DNA of 64,000 nt from Chromatiales bacterium (lineage in GTDB: Bacteria; Pseudomonadota; Gammaproteobacteria; Steroidobacterales; GCA-2729495). A program made the translations under genes and the position numbers. The notes beneath the pieces were generated by a model. That model had not been told where the DNA came from. It searched no databases and saw only the letters and a program-made list of their open reading frames with translations. The stretch is taken from contig JACKNI010000002.1 in NCBI GenBank assembly GCA_024234935.1, positions 62,001-126,000 on the forward strand, in the 5' to 3' direction. Below are positions 15,692-24,314 of this stretch, piece after piece (position 1 is the first letter of the stretch; each line of letters begins with the position of its first letter).

Positions 15692-16912
15692 ATGTGTCGT
15701 GCCACCCCGATCAACCGCCAAACCCGGGCAATCGTCGCCCTCGTCATGATCGCTACCCTGTCGTCAGCGGTCGCTGAGGCCAACTGCGCTCATCCCGGCT
15801 GCAACGGCATTCACTTCTCGGCTGCCTATACCGGCGACCTGGTTCGCAACATGACCGGCGGCATCCGGTCCGGCAACAGCTATATCGACAACGTCGATCT
15901 GCAACTGTCCGCCGACCGCGGCAGCATCTTCGGTATTCCGGGCCTGTCGGGCCTCGTCTATGTCCTGCACAACAACGGTGCCGATTTCAGCGAGAAGTAT
16001 GTCGGCGATGCACAGGTCGTCAGCAATATCGATGGCGGGCCCGACGCCTGGCGCCTCTACGAGGCCTGGCTCGACTGGGCACCGGATGCCGGCACGATCT
16101 CGGCCCGACTGGGTCTCTACGACCTGAACACGGAGTTCGACGCCATCGAGACCGCCGGCCTGTTTCTGAACGGTGCGCAGGGCATGGGTACCGATTTTGG
16201 CCAGACCGGCGAGAACGGCCCGTCCATCTTTCCGGTCACCTCGCTGGCCTTGCGGCTGCATGTCGCGAGCGGGAACGGTGCTTATGGCCAGGTCGCTGTC
16301 CTTGATGGCGTGCCCGGGGACCCCGACGACCCGTCGAGCAACGAAATCGATCTCTCGCGTGATGATGGTGCACTGCTCGTGATCGAAGCTGGCTGGAGCG
16401 GCGGCGACTGGCGCAAGCTGGCGATCGGCGCATGGCAATACACGGCCACCTTCGACACCCTGGTGGGCACCGATGACGAGGATCTGCCCCTGCGGCGAAA
16501 CGGCAACGCGGGCATCTACGGCATTGCCGACCGGACCCTCTGGCGCGGCGAATCGGCGACCGTCGCCGGCTTTCTGCGCCTGGGTCATGCGGCCGGGCGT
16601 TTCAACCAGTTTGATACCTACCTCGGCACCGGTGCGACGCTGACGGGGTTCTGGCCTGCGCGCGCAGATGATGAAATCGGCCTCGCCATCGCCGCCACCA
16701 TGACCAGCGACGACTACCGCGAAGCACAGCGCCTCGCCGGCGCCGACGCGGACCACCATGAAACGAACATCGAACTCACCTGGCGCGCACCGGTTACCGA
16801 CTGGCTGACGCTGCAACCGGGTGTCCAGTACATCGTCAACCCGGGCGCCGACGCTCAGCTCGGCAATGCAGTCGTCGCCATGCTGCGCTTCGAGCTGAGC
16901 TGGTCCCTGTAA
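15692..16912 (+). CDS. OprB-family carbohydrate-selective porin
   Basis: 406 residues. A signal peptide ends near VAEA (residue 29). The mature protein shows OprB-like blocks: IHFSAAYTGDLVRNMTGGI, LQLSADRGSIFGIPGLSGLVYVLHNNG, RLYEAWLDW, a loop with LGLYDLNTEFDAIETAGLFLN, and a C-terminal strand LRFELSWSL typical of outer-membrane beta barrels. It probably forms a passive channel for sugars or related solutes. Divergent from luciferase-like paralogue 2 across 127 bases, with a possible shared operator. Confidence 0.85.
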   Translation: MCRATPINRQTRAIVALVMIATLSSAVAEANCAHPGCNGIHFSAAYTGDLVRNMTGGIRSGNSYIDNVDLQLSADRGSIFGIPGLSGLVYVLHNNGADFSEKYVGDAQVVSNIDGGPDAWRLYEAWLDWAPDAGTISARLGLYDLNTEFDAIETAGLFLNGAQGMGTDFGQTGENGPSIFPVTSLALRLHVASGNGAYGQVAVLDGVPGDPDDPSSNEIDLSRDDGALLVIEAGWSGGDWRKLAIGAWQYTATFDTLVGTDDEDLPLRRNGNAGIYGIADRTLWRGESATVAGFLRLGHAAGRFNQFDTYLGTGATLTGFWPARADDEIGLAIAATMTSDDYREAQRLAGADADHHETNIELTWRAPVTDWLTLQPGVQYIVNPGADAQLGNAVVAMLRFELSWSL

Positions 16913-16935
16913 ACCGGGGTCAGGCCGCAAATCTG

Positions 16936-18156
16936 CTATTCGTGGCGCAGGGCCACGATGGGATCCATGCGCGCAGCCCGGATTGCCGGCCAGCTGGCAA
17001 AGACAAAGTTGAGCACCACGGCCATGCCGAGCGCGAGCAGGGCATTGTCCAGATCGAAGACAAAGGGCAGTTCCGCCTGGTTGGCAGCAAGTCGCGAAGC
17101 CAGCCACCCGGCACCGAGACCGGAGCCGGCACCGATCATCGCCAGCGTGCTGGCCTCGAAAGCAAACTGGAAGAACACGTCCCGTCGCCTGGCACCGAGT
17201 GCGCGGCGAGTGCCGATCTCGCGCGTCCGGTCGCGCACGGCGATCCAGGCAATGGCGAGTACCCCGAGCCCCGACACCACCAGCCCGCTGAAGCCGATCC
17301 AGCGAACCAGAAAGCCCAGCCGGCTGGCGGCCGCCAGCTGCGTCTCGATCAGCTCCTGCTGGCTGCCCACGGAGAAATCATCGGGCCGGAATGGCGAGAT
17401 CCGGTGGCGGACCCGCAGCAGCGCGGTCACATCAGCAGCAACACGCGCCATGTCATGCGATTCCTTCACGTCGAGCAGAATCGACCGGTAGTGATCCAGA
17501 TTGAGCAGGCGGCGCATGGCTGTCGTCAGCGGCACATACACCTGCTGGTCTTCGTTGATGACGTCGAGCCCCTGGCCACGCTCGGCGAGCACGCCAGCCA
17601 CTTCAAAGGGCACACGATTGATGAACAGCCGTTCGCCAAGCGGATCCCGATCACCGTACAGATCCCGGGCCACCTGCCAGCCCAGCAATACCACCCGGGC
17701 CGAGCGGCGCACATCCTCGGCCTGGAAATATTCACCGCTCGCCAGCGCCCATGACTTGATGGAAAAAAAATCCGGTTCCACACCCAGCACCGGCGCAACC
17801 TTCGACAGGTAGCCGGCCTTGAGACGCAACCCCGAACTGACCATTGCCGAGGAGCGTGCGATGCCATCCACATCGCGACGCAGGGCCAGATAGTCGGCCT
17901 CGGTGAGCGTCGTCACGATGGTGCCGGTACGGGCACGCCCACCGACGCTCCTGCTCTGCCCGGCATTGATCACCAGCAGCCTGGTGCCGAGCTGCTGTAT
18001 GCGGCCGAGAACCTGCTGCCTGCCACCCGAGGCATAGTTCACCGAGGTAACGGCACCGGCCACGCCGAGCGCCGCACAGCAGATCACCAGCATGGAACGC
18101 AGCCGGTAACGCCAGATCTGGCGGAGTCCGCCGCGCATCAGGTGGCGCCATGTCAT
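16936..18156 (-). CDS. ABC transporter permease, FtsX/MacB-like (second permease)
   Basis: About 406 residues: an N-terminal membrane segment (RLRSMLVICCAALGVAGAV), a large periplasmic MacB-type core, then three C-terminal membrane segments with the FtsX signature RTREIGTRRALGARRRDVFFQF. It ends RMDPIVALRHE, the usual EAL(R)-type tail. ATG 18156 or GTG 18162 can start it, just after the preceding permease and a GAGGGT ribosome site. Last gene of the efflux operon; probably pairs with the other permease as a heterodimer. Confidence 0.88.
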   Translation of the reverse strand: MTWRHLMRGGLRQIWRYRLRSMLVICCAALGVAGAVTSVNYASGGRQQVLGRIQQLGTRLLVINAGQSRSVGGRARTGTIVTTLTEADYLALRRDVDGIARSSAMVSSGLRLKAGYLSKVAPVLGVEPDFFSIKSWALASGEYFQAEDVRRSARVVLLGWQVARDLYGDRDPLGERLFINRVPFEVAGVLAERGQGLDVINEDQQVYVPLTTAMRRLLNLDHYRSILLDVKESHDMARVAADVTALLRVRHRISPFRPDDFSVGSQQELIETQLAAASRLGFLVRWIGFSGLVVSGLGVLAIAWIAVRDRTREIGTRRALGARRRDVFFQFAFEASTLAMIGAGSGLGAGWLASRLAANQAELPFVFDLDNALLALGMAVVLNFVFASWPAIRAARMDPIVALRHE

Positions 18157-18175
18157 CCACACCGCATGAATACCC

Positions 18176-19399
18176 TCAGGAGCGCAGTGCCTCGATCGGA
18201 TCGATATTCGCGGCTCGCCATGCCGGCTGCAGTCCAAACACCAGGCCGATGCCGGCCGACAGCAGCACCGAGCCCCCCACCGCACTCCACATGATTGCCG
18301 GCGACAGTTCGCCGAGCATGGTGATGAGCAGCGTAATGGCAACCCCGATCAGCACGCCGACGATGCCGCCAAGCACGGCAACCGCTGCGGCTTCGATCAG
18401 GAACTGCACCATGATGTCGCGTCGGCTCGCACCGACTGCGCGCCGGATACCGATCTCCCGGCGGCGCTCGGACACCGCGATGAGCATGAGACTCATGATC
18501 ACCGTACCGCCGATCAGCGTGGCAATCACCGCCACACCGACCAGCACCTTGGAGAGCGTGGAACCGACTTCGGTGACCTGCGTCACCTGGGCCGCCGGAC
18601 TGCTGACGCGGAAATCGTCGTCAGCTGGCGGAATGATGCCGTGCCGCTCGCGCAGCAGCGCGCTGATATCGGCAATCGCCCTTTCCGACTGTGTCGGATC
18701 CCTGAGCTGCGCGATCACCGCAGTCAGGTAATCGCGATTGAAAAGTCGCCTGGATGCCGTGGTCACCGGAATGACGATGGTGTTGTCCATGCTCGCACCG
18801 CCGGGCCCGACGCCGCGCGACGCCAGTATGCCCTGGACCTGAAACGGAACGTCGGCGATGCGCAGCGTCTGACCGAGCGGGTTTTCGCCGGCAAACAGAT
18901 CGTTCACCACGTCCTGGCCGATCACCGCGACGCGTGCCAGGGAGGCCACATCGTCCGGCGTAATGCCCCTGCCGGCGGCAATCTCCTCGCCCCGCACCTC
19001 GGTCCAGTTGGACGCCACACCGATCACCGAGGGACTGGTGGCCTTGTCGCGATATTTCACATCGAGGTCGATGGCAAACTGCATTTCCGATACCTGCCGC
19101 ACCGCCGGGATCTCGGCCGCGATGGCAGCAGCGTCGGCAAACTTGAGCACCGGCTCGACCGTGGCCAGCGACGGCATGCCGCGGGTGCTGGCACCGCCCG
19201 GCTCGATGATCACCATGTCGAAGGTACCGAGCATGCGCTTGAAGCGGCGCATGGTTTCCTGCCTTGTCGCTTCGCCGACCGACGCGAGCGCCGTCAGCGA
19301 GGCGATACCGACCGTAACGCCGAGCATCATCAGGAAGCTGCGCAGCCGGTTGCGCGACAGGCTGAGCAGCGCGAGCTTTGTGGTTTTTGCCAGGTTCAT
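18176..19399 (-). CDS. ABC transporter permease, MacB-like (first permease)
   Basis: 407 residues with FtsX/MacB architecture: TTKLALLSLSRNRLRSFLMMLGVTVGIASLTALASVGE at the N-terminus, a periplasmic domain, and a C-terminal block RRREIGIRRAVGASRRDIMVQFLIEA, ending NIDPIEALRS. The ATG at 19399 starts MNLAKTTKLALL, ten bases after the ATPase stop. Together with the adaptor and ATPase genes it builds a MacAB-type tripartite exporter moving lipophilic or peptide substrates from the periplasm. Confidence 0.9.
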   Translation of the reverse strand: MNLAKTTKLALLSLSRNRLRSFLMMLGVTVGIASLTALASVGEATRQETMRRFKRMLGTFDMVIIEPGGASTRGMPSLATVEPVLKFADAAAIAAEIPAVRQVSEMQFAIDLDVKYRDKATSPSVIGVASNWTEVRGEEIAAGRGITPDDVASLARVAVIGQDVVNDLFAGENPLGQTLRIADVPFQVQGILASRGVGPGGASMDNTIVIPVTTASRRLFNRDYLTAVIAQLRDPTQSERAIADISALLRERHGIIPPADDDFRVSSPAAQVTQVTEVGSTLSKVLVGVAVIATLIGGTVIMSLMLIAVSERRREIGIRRAVGASRRDIMVQFLIEAAAVAVLGGIVGVLIGVAITLLITMLGELSPAIMWSAVGGSVLLSAGIGLVFGLQPAWRAANIDPIEALRS

Positions 19400-19409
19400 T
19401 GCACCGATC

Positions 19410-20123
19410 TCAACCAGCGGCCGGCACGGCTGCCACGCGACCAGATACCCCGGGCAGCGGACGGTCCGAGGCAATCACACCATCGCGGATCAGCAGTTCA
19501 CGCTGCGCATATGCAGCCACGCCGTCATCGTGCGTCACCAGCACGATCGTGCGTCCCTCACGATGCAACTCGGCAAGCAGTCGCATGATCGACTCACCCG
19601 CCGCGGAATCGAGATTTCCGGTGGGCTCGTCGGCCAGCAGCAGCGGCGCATCGTTCATCAGCGCACGTGCAATGGCCACGCGCTGCTGCTCGCCGCCCGA
19701 CAGTTCGCTGACGAAATGCCCGGCACGCTCCGCCAGCCCCACCCGTCCGAGAATATCCAGCGCCCGGTCGCGGTCCACGCGACCGCCGACATAAAGCGCC
19801 GGAATCTCCACGTTCTCGACGGCGGTTGTGCGCGGCAGCAGATTGAAAGACTGGAATACGAAGCCGATCTTGCGGCAACGGATGTTCGAACGCTGCTCAT
19901 CGGTATAGCCGGACACATCCTCGCCATCGAGACGATAGGTGCCGGCAGTCGGCGTATCCAGACAGCCGAGGATATTGAGCAGCGAGGACTTGCCGGAACC
20001 GGACGCACCGCGCACGGTGACGAACTCACCCCGGTCTATGCTGAAAGACACATCCCGCAACGCGGGCACTGGCGTACCGTCCTCCCGCATATAGATCCTG
20101 GAAATACCCTGTAATTCGATCAT
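19410..20123 (-). CDS. ABC transporter ATPase, MacB/LolD type
   Basis: 237 residues. Walker A GASGSGKSS near residue 40, Q-loop FVFQSFNLLPR, ABC signature LSGGEQQRVAIARAL, Walker B LLLADEPTGNLD and the H-loop VLVTHDD are all intact, so it should be active. The LLPR-T-A-V-E-N-V segment is typical of the MacB/LolD/FtsE group. Its start overlaps the adaptor stop (20120-20123). Confidence 0.94.
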   Translation of the reverse strand: MIELQGISRIYMREDGTPVPALRDVSFSIDRGEFVTVRGASGSGKSSLLNILGCLDTPTAGTYRLDGEDVSGYTDEQRSNIRCRKIGFVFQSFNLLPRTTAVENVEIPALYVGGRVDRDRALDILGRVGLAERAGHFVSELSGGEQQRVAIARALMNDAPLLLADEPTGNLDSAAGESIMRLLAELHREGRTIVLVTHDDGVAAYAQRELLIRDGVIASDRPLPGVSGRVAAVPAAG

Positions 20124-21214
20124 TGGCTGTCTTCCTGCCGGCCGGTGGTTTCCTCGGCAGACGGCGGCCCCACCAGTATGCGATCGCCAGGCTGCACGCC
20201 CTGGATGACTTCGGTGAAGCCTGCATCGCGGGTACCGGCAACGACTGGCTGGCGCTGCGGTTCACCATCGCGATCAACGAACACGAAGCGCTCCGAGCGG
20301 TCACGATGAATGACTTCGTTTGGCACCACCAGCGCCTCGCGCTCGGCAGTGCGGATCGATACGTTCGCTGTCATGTCCGGCTTCAGCAGTTCGGTGGGCG
20401 AATCGATGTGGATCATCACCTCGAAGTTCACGACACCCGAGATGATCGTGCCCTTCGGAGCAATCCGCACCACATGGCCCTCAAACTCCTCGGCCGGATA
20501 CGCTTCCACCGTAAAGCGCACCGGGTTGCCGATCATGACGTTGCCGATATCGGTTTCATCGACCATGGCGATGAGTTCCAGCGCGCCGTCCTCGATGATG
20601 GTGGCAAAGGTCGGCGTCGTGAAGGACGCAGCCACGGTTTCACCTTCCTGGGTGGTCACCGCGGCGACCGTACCGGTGATCGGCGAGCGGATCACCGCAT
20701 AACCCAGGTCGGTTTCGACAACAGCAGCATCCCGGCGCGCCTTTTCGAGACGCGCCCGGGCCTCATCCAGGGCCAGTGCGCGATCCTCGACATCGTTGGC
20801 CGCAACAAGTTTTTGCTCATCGAGCCGCTGCATGCGGACAAGTTCGATTTCAGCCCGTCGCACTTCCTGCGCGATGACAGCGACCTGCGCCCGCGCCTGG
20901 GCAAGCCGCGCCTCGAGTCCTTTGGAATCGATGGTGGCGATGATGTCGCCGCGCCTGACCTTCGACCCCACCTCGACGTTCAGCTTGTCGACGATCCCCG
21001 AAAGCTGGGCGCCCACACGGACCTCGCCACCAACCCGCAGGCGCACGACGCCGGTAGCGAGCACGGTTGCGGCCACGCTGCGACGCTCGGGACTGACGAA
21101 GCGGCGCTCTGTCGCAGACTCCGTATCAGCACCGGCCTGGCTCCACGCCCACCAGCCGCCCGCCGCCGCCACCAGGGCAGCGCCGGTCACTGCAAACGCT
21201 GTCGCTGCTTTCAT
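20120..21214 (-). CDS. Periplasmic adaptor (MacA/HlyD-type membrane fusion protein)
   Basis: 364 residues: an N-terminal membrane anchor (AFAVTGAALVAAAGGWWAW), a lipoyl half-motif VGAQLSGIVDKLNVEVGSKVRRGDIIATID, a coiled-coil hairpin (RAQVAVIAQEVRRAEIELVRM to EARARLEKARRDA), the second lipoyl half IRSPITGTVAAVTTQEGETV, and beta-barrel and membrane-proximal domains. It would link the inner-membrane ABC complex to an outer-membrane channel, which is not encoded in this window. Overlaps both neighbours by four bases. Confidence 0.92.
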   Translation of the reverse strand: MKAATAFAVTGAALVAAAGGWWAWSQAGADTESATERRFVSPERRSVAATVLATGVVRLRVGGEVRVGAQLSGIVDKLNVEVGSKVRRGDIIATIDSKGLEARLAQARAQVAVIAQEVRRAEIELVRMQRLDEQKLVAANDVEDRALALDEARARLEKARRDAAVVETDLGYAVIRSPITGTVAAVTTQEGETVAASFTTPTFATIIEDGALELIAMVDETDIGNVMIGNPVRFTVEAYPAEEFEGHVVRIAPKGTIISGVVNFEVMIHIDSPTELLKPDMTANVSIRTAEREALVVPNEVIHRDRSERFVFVDRDGEPQRQPVVAGTRDAGFTEVIQGVQPGDRILVGPPSAEETTGRQEDSQ

Positions 21215-21687
21215 TTTCTGTCGTATACGAGAACCATCGGCGGCTTGTTCGCGCGCGCCGTTTCGACGCTCATTTCCCTGCCGTCAGCAGACAGCCAGCG
21301 CGTCTCGGTTTTCACGGTCTGCGAGCCGGCCACCGCACCTTCACTGGTCCAGGTCACGACCAGTTTCCCGTTTGCCCAGTGGGCGACCGTCTGTGCCTTG
21401 TCCCCCATTGCCCCTTCGTTCGGCACCGGCTTGCCAGTGAGGTCATAGGTGACCTGGCGTTTGGTGGTCTTCATCATGAATTTCGAGCTGAAGTCGATGA
21501 CCAGTTTTTCCGCATTCTGGGTCACGACGATCGTCTCATCGATGGCCTTGACCATACCGAGGTTCTGGCCCTTGTCGGTATTCAGTTCCCAGTTCCCGCT
21601 GAAATCCACGGTGCCGGCCGCAAATGCCGGCAGCGACAGAAACAGACCCGCGACAGCGGCGACAAGCACTTTCTTCAATTCCGACAT
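21211..21687 (-). CDS. Secreted hypothetical protein of the efflux operon
   Basis: 158 residues with a clear signal peptide (KKVLVAAVAGLFLSLPAFAA, cleavage near residue 24). The mature part begins TVDFSGNWELNTDKGQNLG and is beta-rich, with alternating strands such as TRWLSADGREMSVET, reminiscent of small lipocalin-like or DUF-type stress proteins, but I do not recognise a named family. It sits between padR and the adaptor gene and overlaps the latter by four bases, so it is probably functionally linked to the exporter, perhaps binding its substrate. Confidence 0.75.
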   Translation of the reverse strand: MSELKKVLVAAVAGLFLSLPAFAAGTVDFSGNWELNTDKGQNLGMVKAIDETIVVTQNAEKLVIDFSSKFMMKTTKRQVTYDLTGKPVPNEGAMGDKAQTVAHWANGKLVVTWTSEGAVAGSQTVKTETRWLSADGREMSVETARANKPPMVLVYDRK

Positions 21688-21717
21688 GACTCTCTCCGTA
21701 TGAAATAATGTTGCTGA

Positions 21718-22374
21718 CTATTCGCCTGCGGCACGACGTCGCGAATTCATGGCAGCGACCAGCGCCTTGCGTGGACCGTGCCCGAGATATCCAATGGTTT
21801 TTTCCATCCATGCCAGTTCGGCATCCATCATGCTCAACAGGTGATCGGCGCTGAGGAAACGCGAGGTGGCCTGCTGTTCGGTCATGGCCCCGCTTTGCGC
21901 CAGACTGACATGCTGCTCCATTGCTTCGCGCATTGCCGCCTGCCGGGCGCGCAGCCCGGCGCAGCGCTTGCGCAGCAGGGCCTGCGCTTCGCGCACCGGA
22001 ATCCACGCGAGGAAACCGGCGGCCACCTGAAAGCCGCCATTGTTCCCATCATAACTGCCGAGTACCGAGCGCAGGAGCTGCTGAAACAATGCCCTGCCGC
22101 GCGCGGTGATCGAGTAGACCAGACGCTCGCCGCGCGGGCCACGCGCACCGGTCTCGGACTTCAGATCGACCACTCCCTGTTCGGCGAGGCGGGCCAGCAG
22201 GTGATACAGCGTCGGCTTCTTGAAATCCACATAGACCGTTCCATGAGCCACCAGGATGCGGTGCAGTTCATAACCGTGCCGGGCGCCGGCATGCAGGACG
22301 CCGAGTACCATCAGCATGCGGGTTGCCTGCGCAGCAGATGCCACCGCCAGATTTTTCGACGTCGCGGAATCCAT
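21718..22374 (-). CDS. PadR family transcriptional regulator
   Basis: 218 residues. The PadR winged helix occupies roughly residues 20-105 (LMVLGVLHAGARHGYELHRIL, KKPTLYHLLARLAEQGVVD, then ERLVYSITARGRALF), followed by a helical C-terminal dimerisation domain. PadR proteins usually repress an adjacent transporter or detoxification gene until a ligand binds. First gene of the efflux operon, and preceded immediately by a long palindrome that holds divergent promoter elements. Confidence 0.9.
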   Translation of the reverse strand: MDSATSKNLAVASAAQATRMLMVLGVLHAGARHGYELHRILVAHGTVYVDFKKPTLYHLLARLAEQGVVDLKSETGARGPRGERLVYSITARGRALFQQLLRSVLGSYDGNNGGFQVAAGFLAWIPVREAQALLRKRCAGLRARQAAMREAMEQHVSLAQSGAMTEQQATSRFLSADHLLSMMDAELAWMEKTIGYLGHGPRKALVAAMNSRRRAAGE

Positions 22375-22422
22375 AGTCAGGACGGACTATATGATGGCAA
22401 TACCCTATAGTCCAGCCTGACT
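22375..22422. promoter_or_regulatory. PadR operator with embedded divergent promoters
   Basis: AGTCAGGACGGACTATA (22375-22391) and TATAGTCCAGCCTGACT (22406-22422) are inverted arms matching at 15 of 17 positions over a 14-base spacer. The minus-strand arm pair supplies TGGACT and TATAGT hexamers spaced by 17, pointing into padR, whose ATG abuts the arm. On the plus strand CGGACT and TATAGT, also 17 apart, point toward the cytochrome gene. One repressor could silence both directions. Confidence 0.75.
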
Positions 22423-22501
22423 TCAGGTACGGGATCGGGCCGCTGGCTGACGCACGCAGACCTGACTACCATGCGTCATCGCTGCGGAGAGGAAAAGTCC
22501 C

Positions 22502-23488
22502 ATGCTGCGCAAAGTTCTGATCGGTGCCGCCCTCCTGCTCGTGCTCGGCGCCGGTGGATTCTTCATCTGGTTCGGCGTGTTGCTGCCAGCTGACATGCCC
22601 ATACCCCAGGTACAGGCTGTTTCCACACCGGAAACTCTTGCCCGGGGCGAATACCTCGCCCGGCATGTGGCCGTGTGCATGGACTGCCACTCGACACGCG
22701 ACTGGAACCGGTTCTCCGGGCCAATCGTCGCGGGAACACTGGGCAAGGGTGGCGAACGCTTCGACGAGAAGAATGGCCTGCCCGGCGTGATCATCAGCAG
22801 GAACATCACGCCATCGGCGCTGGGCAACTGGTCAGACGGCGAAATCGTCCGGGCCATGGCCGGGGGCATCAGCAAGGACGGGCATGCGCTCTTTCCGCTC
22901 ATGCCCTACGACGCCTACCGCTTCATGGATGAGGCTGATGCGCTGGCAATCATCGCGTATCTGCGCACCATTCCGGCGCAGGCCAACGAGGTACCACGCC
23001 ATCAGCTCGACTTCCCGCTGAACCTGATCGTCAATGCAATTCCAAAACCGCCGGAGTTTCGCAAGGTCGATCACGGCAACACTGTCGAATACGGGCGCTA
23101 CCTTGCCACTCTCGGCGGCTGCGTCTGGTGCCATACACCGGTCAACGCCCAGTCACGCTCGATCCCCGAAATGGCTTTGGCAGGGGGCCAGGCATTTCCG
23201 ATGCAGGGTGGAACCGTACGGTCAGCGAACATTTCCCCGGATCCGCAAACCGGAATCGGAAGCTGGAGCAAACAGGATTTCATCAGCCGCTTTCGCGCCT
23301 ATTCCGGATCCGGGGCAGAGGCGCTGCCGCTTGGTGCTGACAACTTCAACACCCAGATGTCGTGGACCCAGTTTTCAGGCATGACCGATGACGACCTCGG
23401 TGCGATATATGAATTTCTCATGCAGTCCAGGCCGATCAACAACGCGGTAACCGTCTGGGAAATAGCCGCCGCGGGTGACAATACGTGA
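22502..23488 (+). CDS. Membrane-anchored dihaem cytochrome c
   Basis: 328 residues: an N-terminal hydrophobic anchor (VLIGAALLLVLGAGGFFIWFG) then two class I cytochrome c domains with haem motifs CMDCH (residues 59-63) and CVWCH (207-211). The layout resembles cytochrome subunits of periplasmic alcohol, aldehyde or nicotinate dehydrogenases, which often carry three haems; here there are two. No dehydrogenase partner is adjacent. It is transcribed away from padR from the shared palindrome, and the dioxygenase gene follows after 46 bases. Confidence 0.88.
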   Translation: MLRKVLIGAALLLVLGAGGFFIWFGVLLPADMPIPQVQAVSTPETLARGEYLARHVAVCMDCHSTRDWNRFSGPIVAGTLGKGGERFDEKNGLPGVIISRNITPSALGNWSDGEIVRAMAGGISKDGHALFPLMPYDAYRFMDEADALAIIAYLRTIPAQANEVPRHQLDFPLNLIVNAIPKPPEFRKVDHGNTVEYGRYLATLGGCVWCHTPVNAQSRSIPEMALAGGQAFPMQGGTVRSANISPDPQTGIGSWSKQDFISRFRAYSGSGAEALPLGADNFNTQMSWTQFSGMTDDDLGAIYEFLMQSRPINNAVTVWEIAAAGDNT

Positions 23489-23534
23489 TAATGCCGCCAC
23501 TCCCGTGCCAGCAGACAGAAGAGAGAATGAACAG

Positions 23535-24302
23535 ATGGAATTGAGCACCCAGGACGTCGAACGGTTCCGCCAGCGCGGCTATTGCGTGCAGCCCGGCTTT
23601 TATGACCAGGCGACCATACGGAAAATCTCTGCCTGGCTGGATGCGCTGAAAACCACACCCCCACCGGACGGCGCCGAGGCCTGTTATTACGAACAGAGTC
23701 CGGTCACCGGCGAAGAACTGCTGGTTCGCGTCGAGCACGTACTCGGCGAGCACAACCCGGAAATCACCCGTCTGATGCTCACCCCGAAGCTGCTGGGCGC
23801 GATCACCGACCTGCTCGGCGAGGAACCGGTGCTGTTCAAGGAAAAGGTCAACTACAAGCTGCCGGGCACCCGTGCCGACAAGCTGCACCAGGACCAGGCT
23901 GCCGGCTGGAACGCCTATACCGACTTCTTTGTCACCATGGCGGTGGTCATCGATGCCAACCGGCGTGACAACGCCGCGCTGAGCTTTCTGGCCAACGGCA
24001 AATACGAAAAAGCGCTGATGGGGCCGGAGTGGCAGCCGCTCACCGAGGCGGATCCGCCCTGGGAACCGGCCAGCGACTATGAACTGCTGGAGGCGAATCC
24101 CGGCGACGTGGTGTTCTTTGACTCATATGTGCCGCATGGCTCGCCGGCCAACACGAGCAACGCGCCCCGCCGCAACATCTACCTGACTTTCAACCGGAAG
24201 TCGGCTGGCGATCTGCGCATGCGCTATTACCACGACAAATGGAAAAGCTATCCGCCGAACAAGCCGGGGCAGGGACGCACCTCGGGCAGCTACCGCGTCT
24301 GA
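23535..24302 (+). CDS. Phytanoyl-CoA dioxygenase-family protein
   Basis: 255 residues from ATG 23535 (an in-frame start at 23475 would overlap the cytochrome gene). It has the PhyH pattern of Fe(II)/2-oxoglutarate oxygenases: HQD (H118, D120) and a distal H201 in VPHGS as iron ligands, with RRNIYLTFN about ten residues later supplying an arginine for 2-oxoglutarate. Probably hydroxylates a small or lipid substrate. Likely cotranscribed with the cytochrome. Confidence 0.87.
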   Translation: MELSTQDVERFRQRGYCVQPGFYDQATIRKISAWLDALKTTPPPDGAEACYYEQSPVTGEELLVRVEHVLGEHNPEITRLMLTPKLLGAITDLLGEEPVLFKEKVNYKLPGTRADKLHQDQAAGWNAYTDFFVTMAVVIDANRRDNAALSFLANGKYEKALMGPEWQPLTEADPPWEPASDYELLEANPGDVVFFDSYVPHGSPANTSNAPRRNIYLTFNRKSAGDLRMRYYHDKWKSYPPNKPGQGRTSGSYRV

Positions 24303-24314
24303 AGGCCGCGCCGC

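Noticed and set aside
16913..16935. GGGGTCAG string after the porin as a dispersed repeat
   Set aside because: Too short and seen only once or twice; no flanking similarity.
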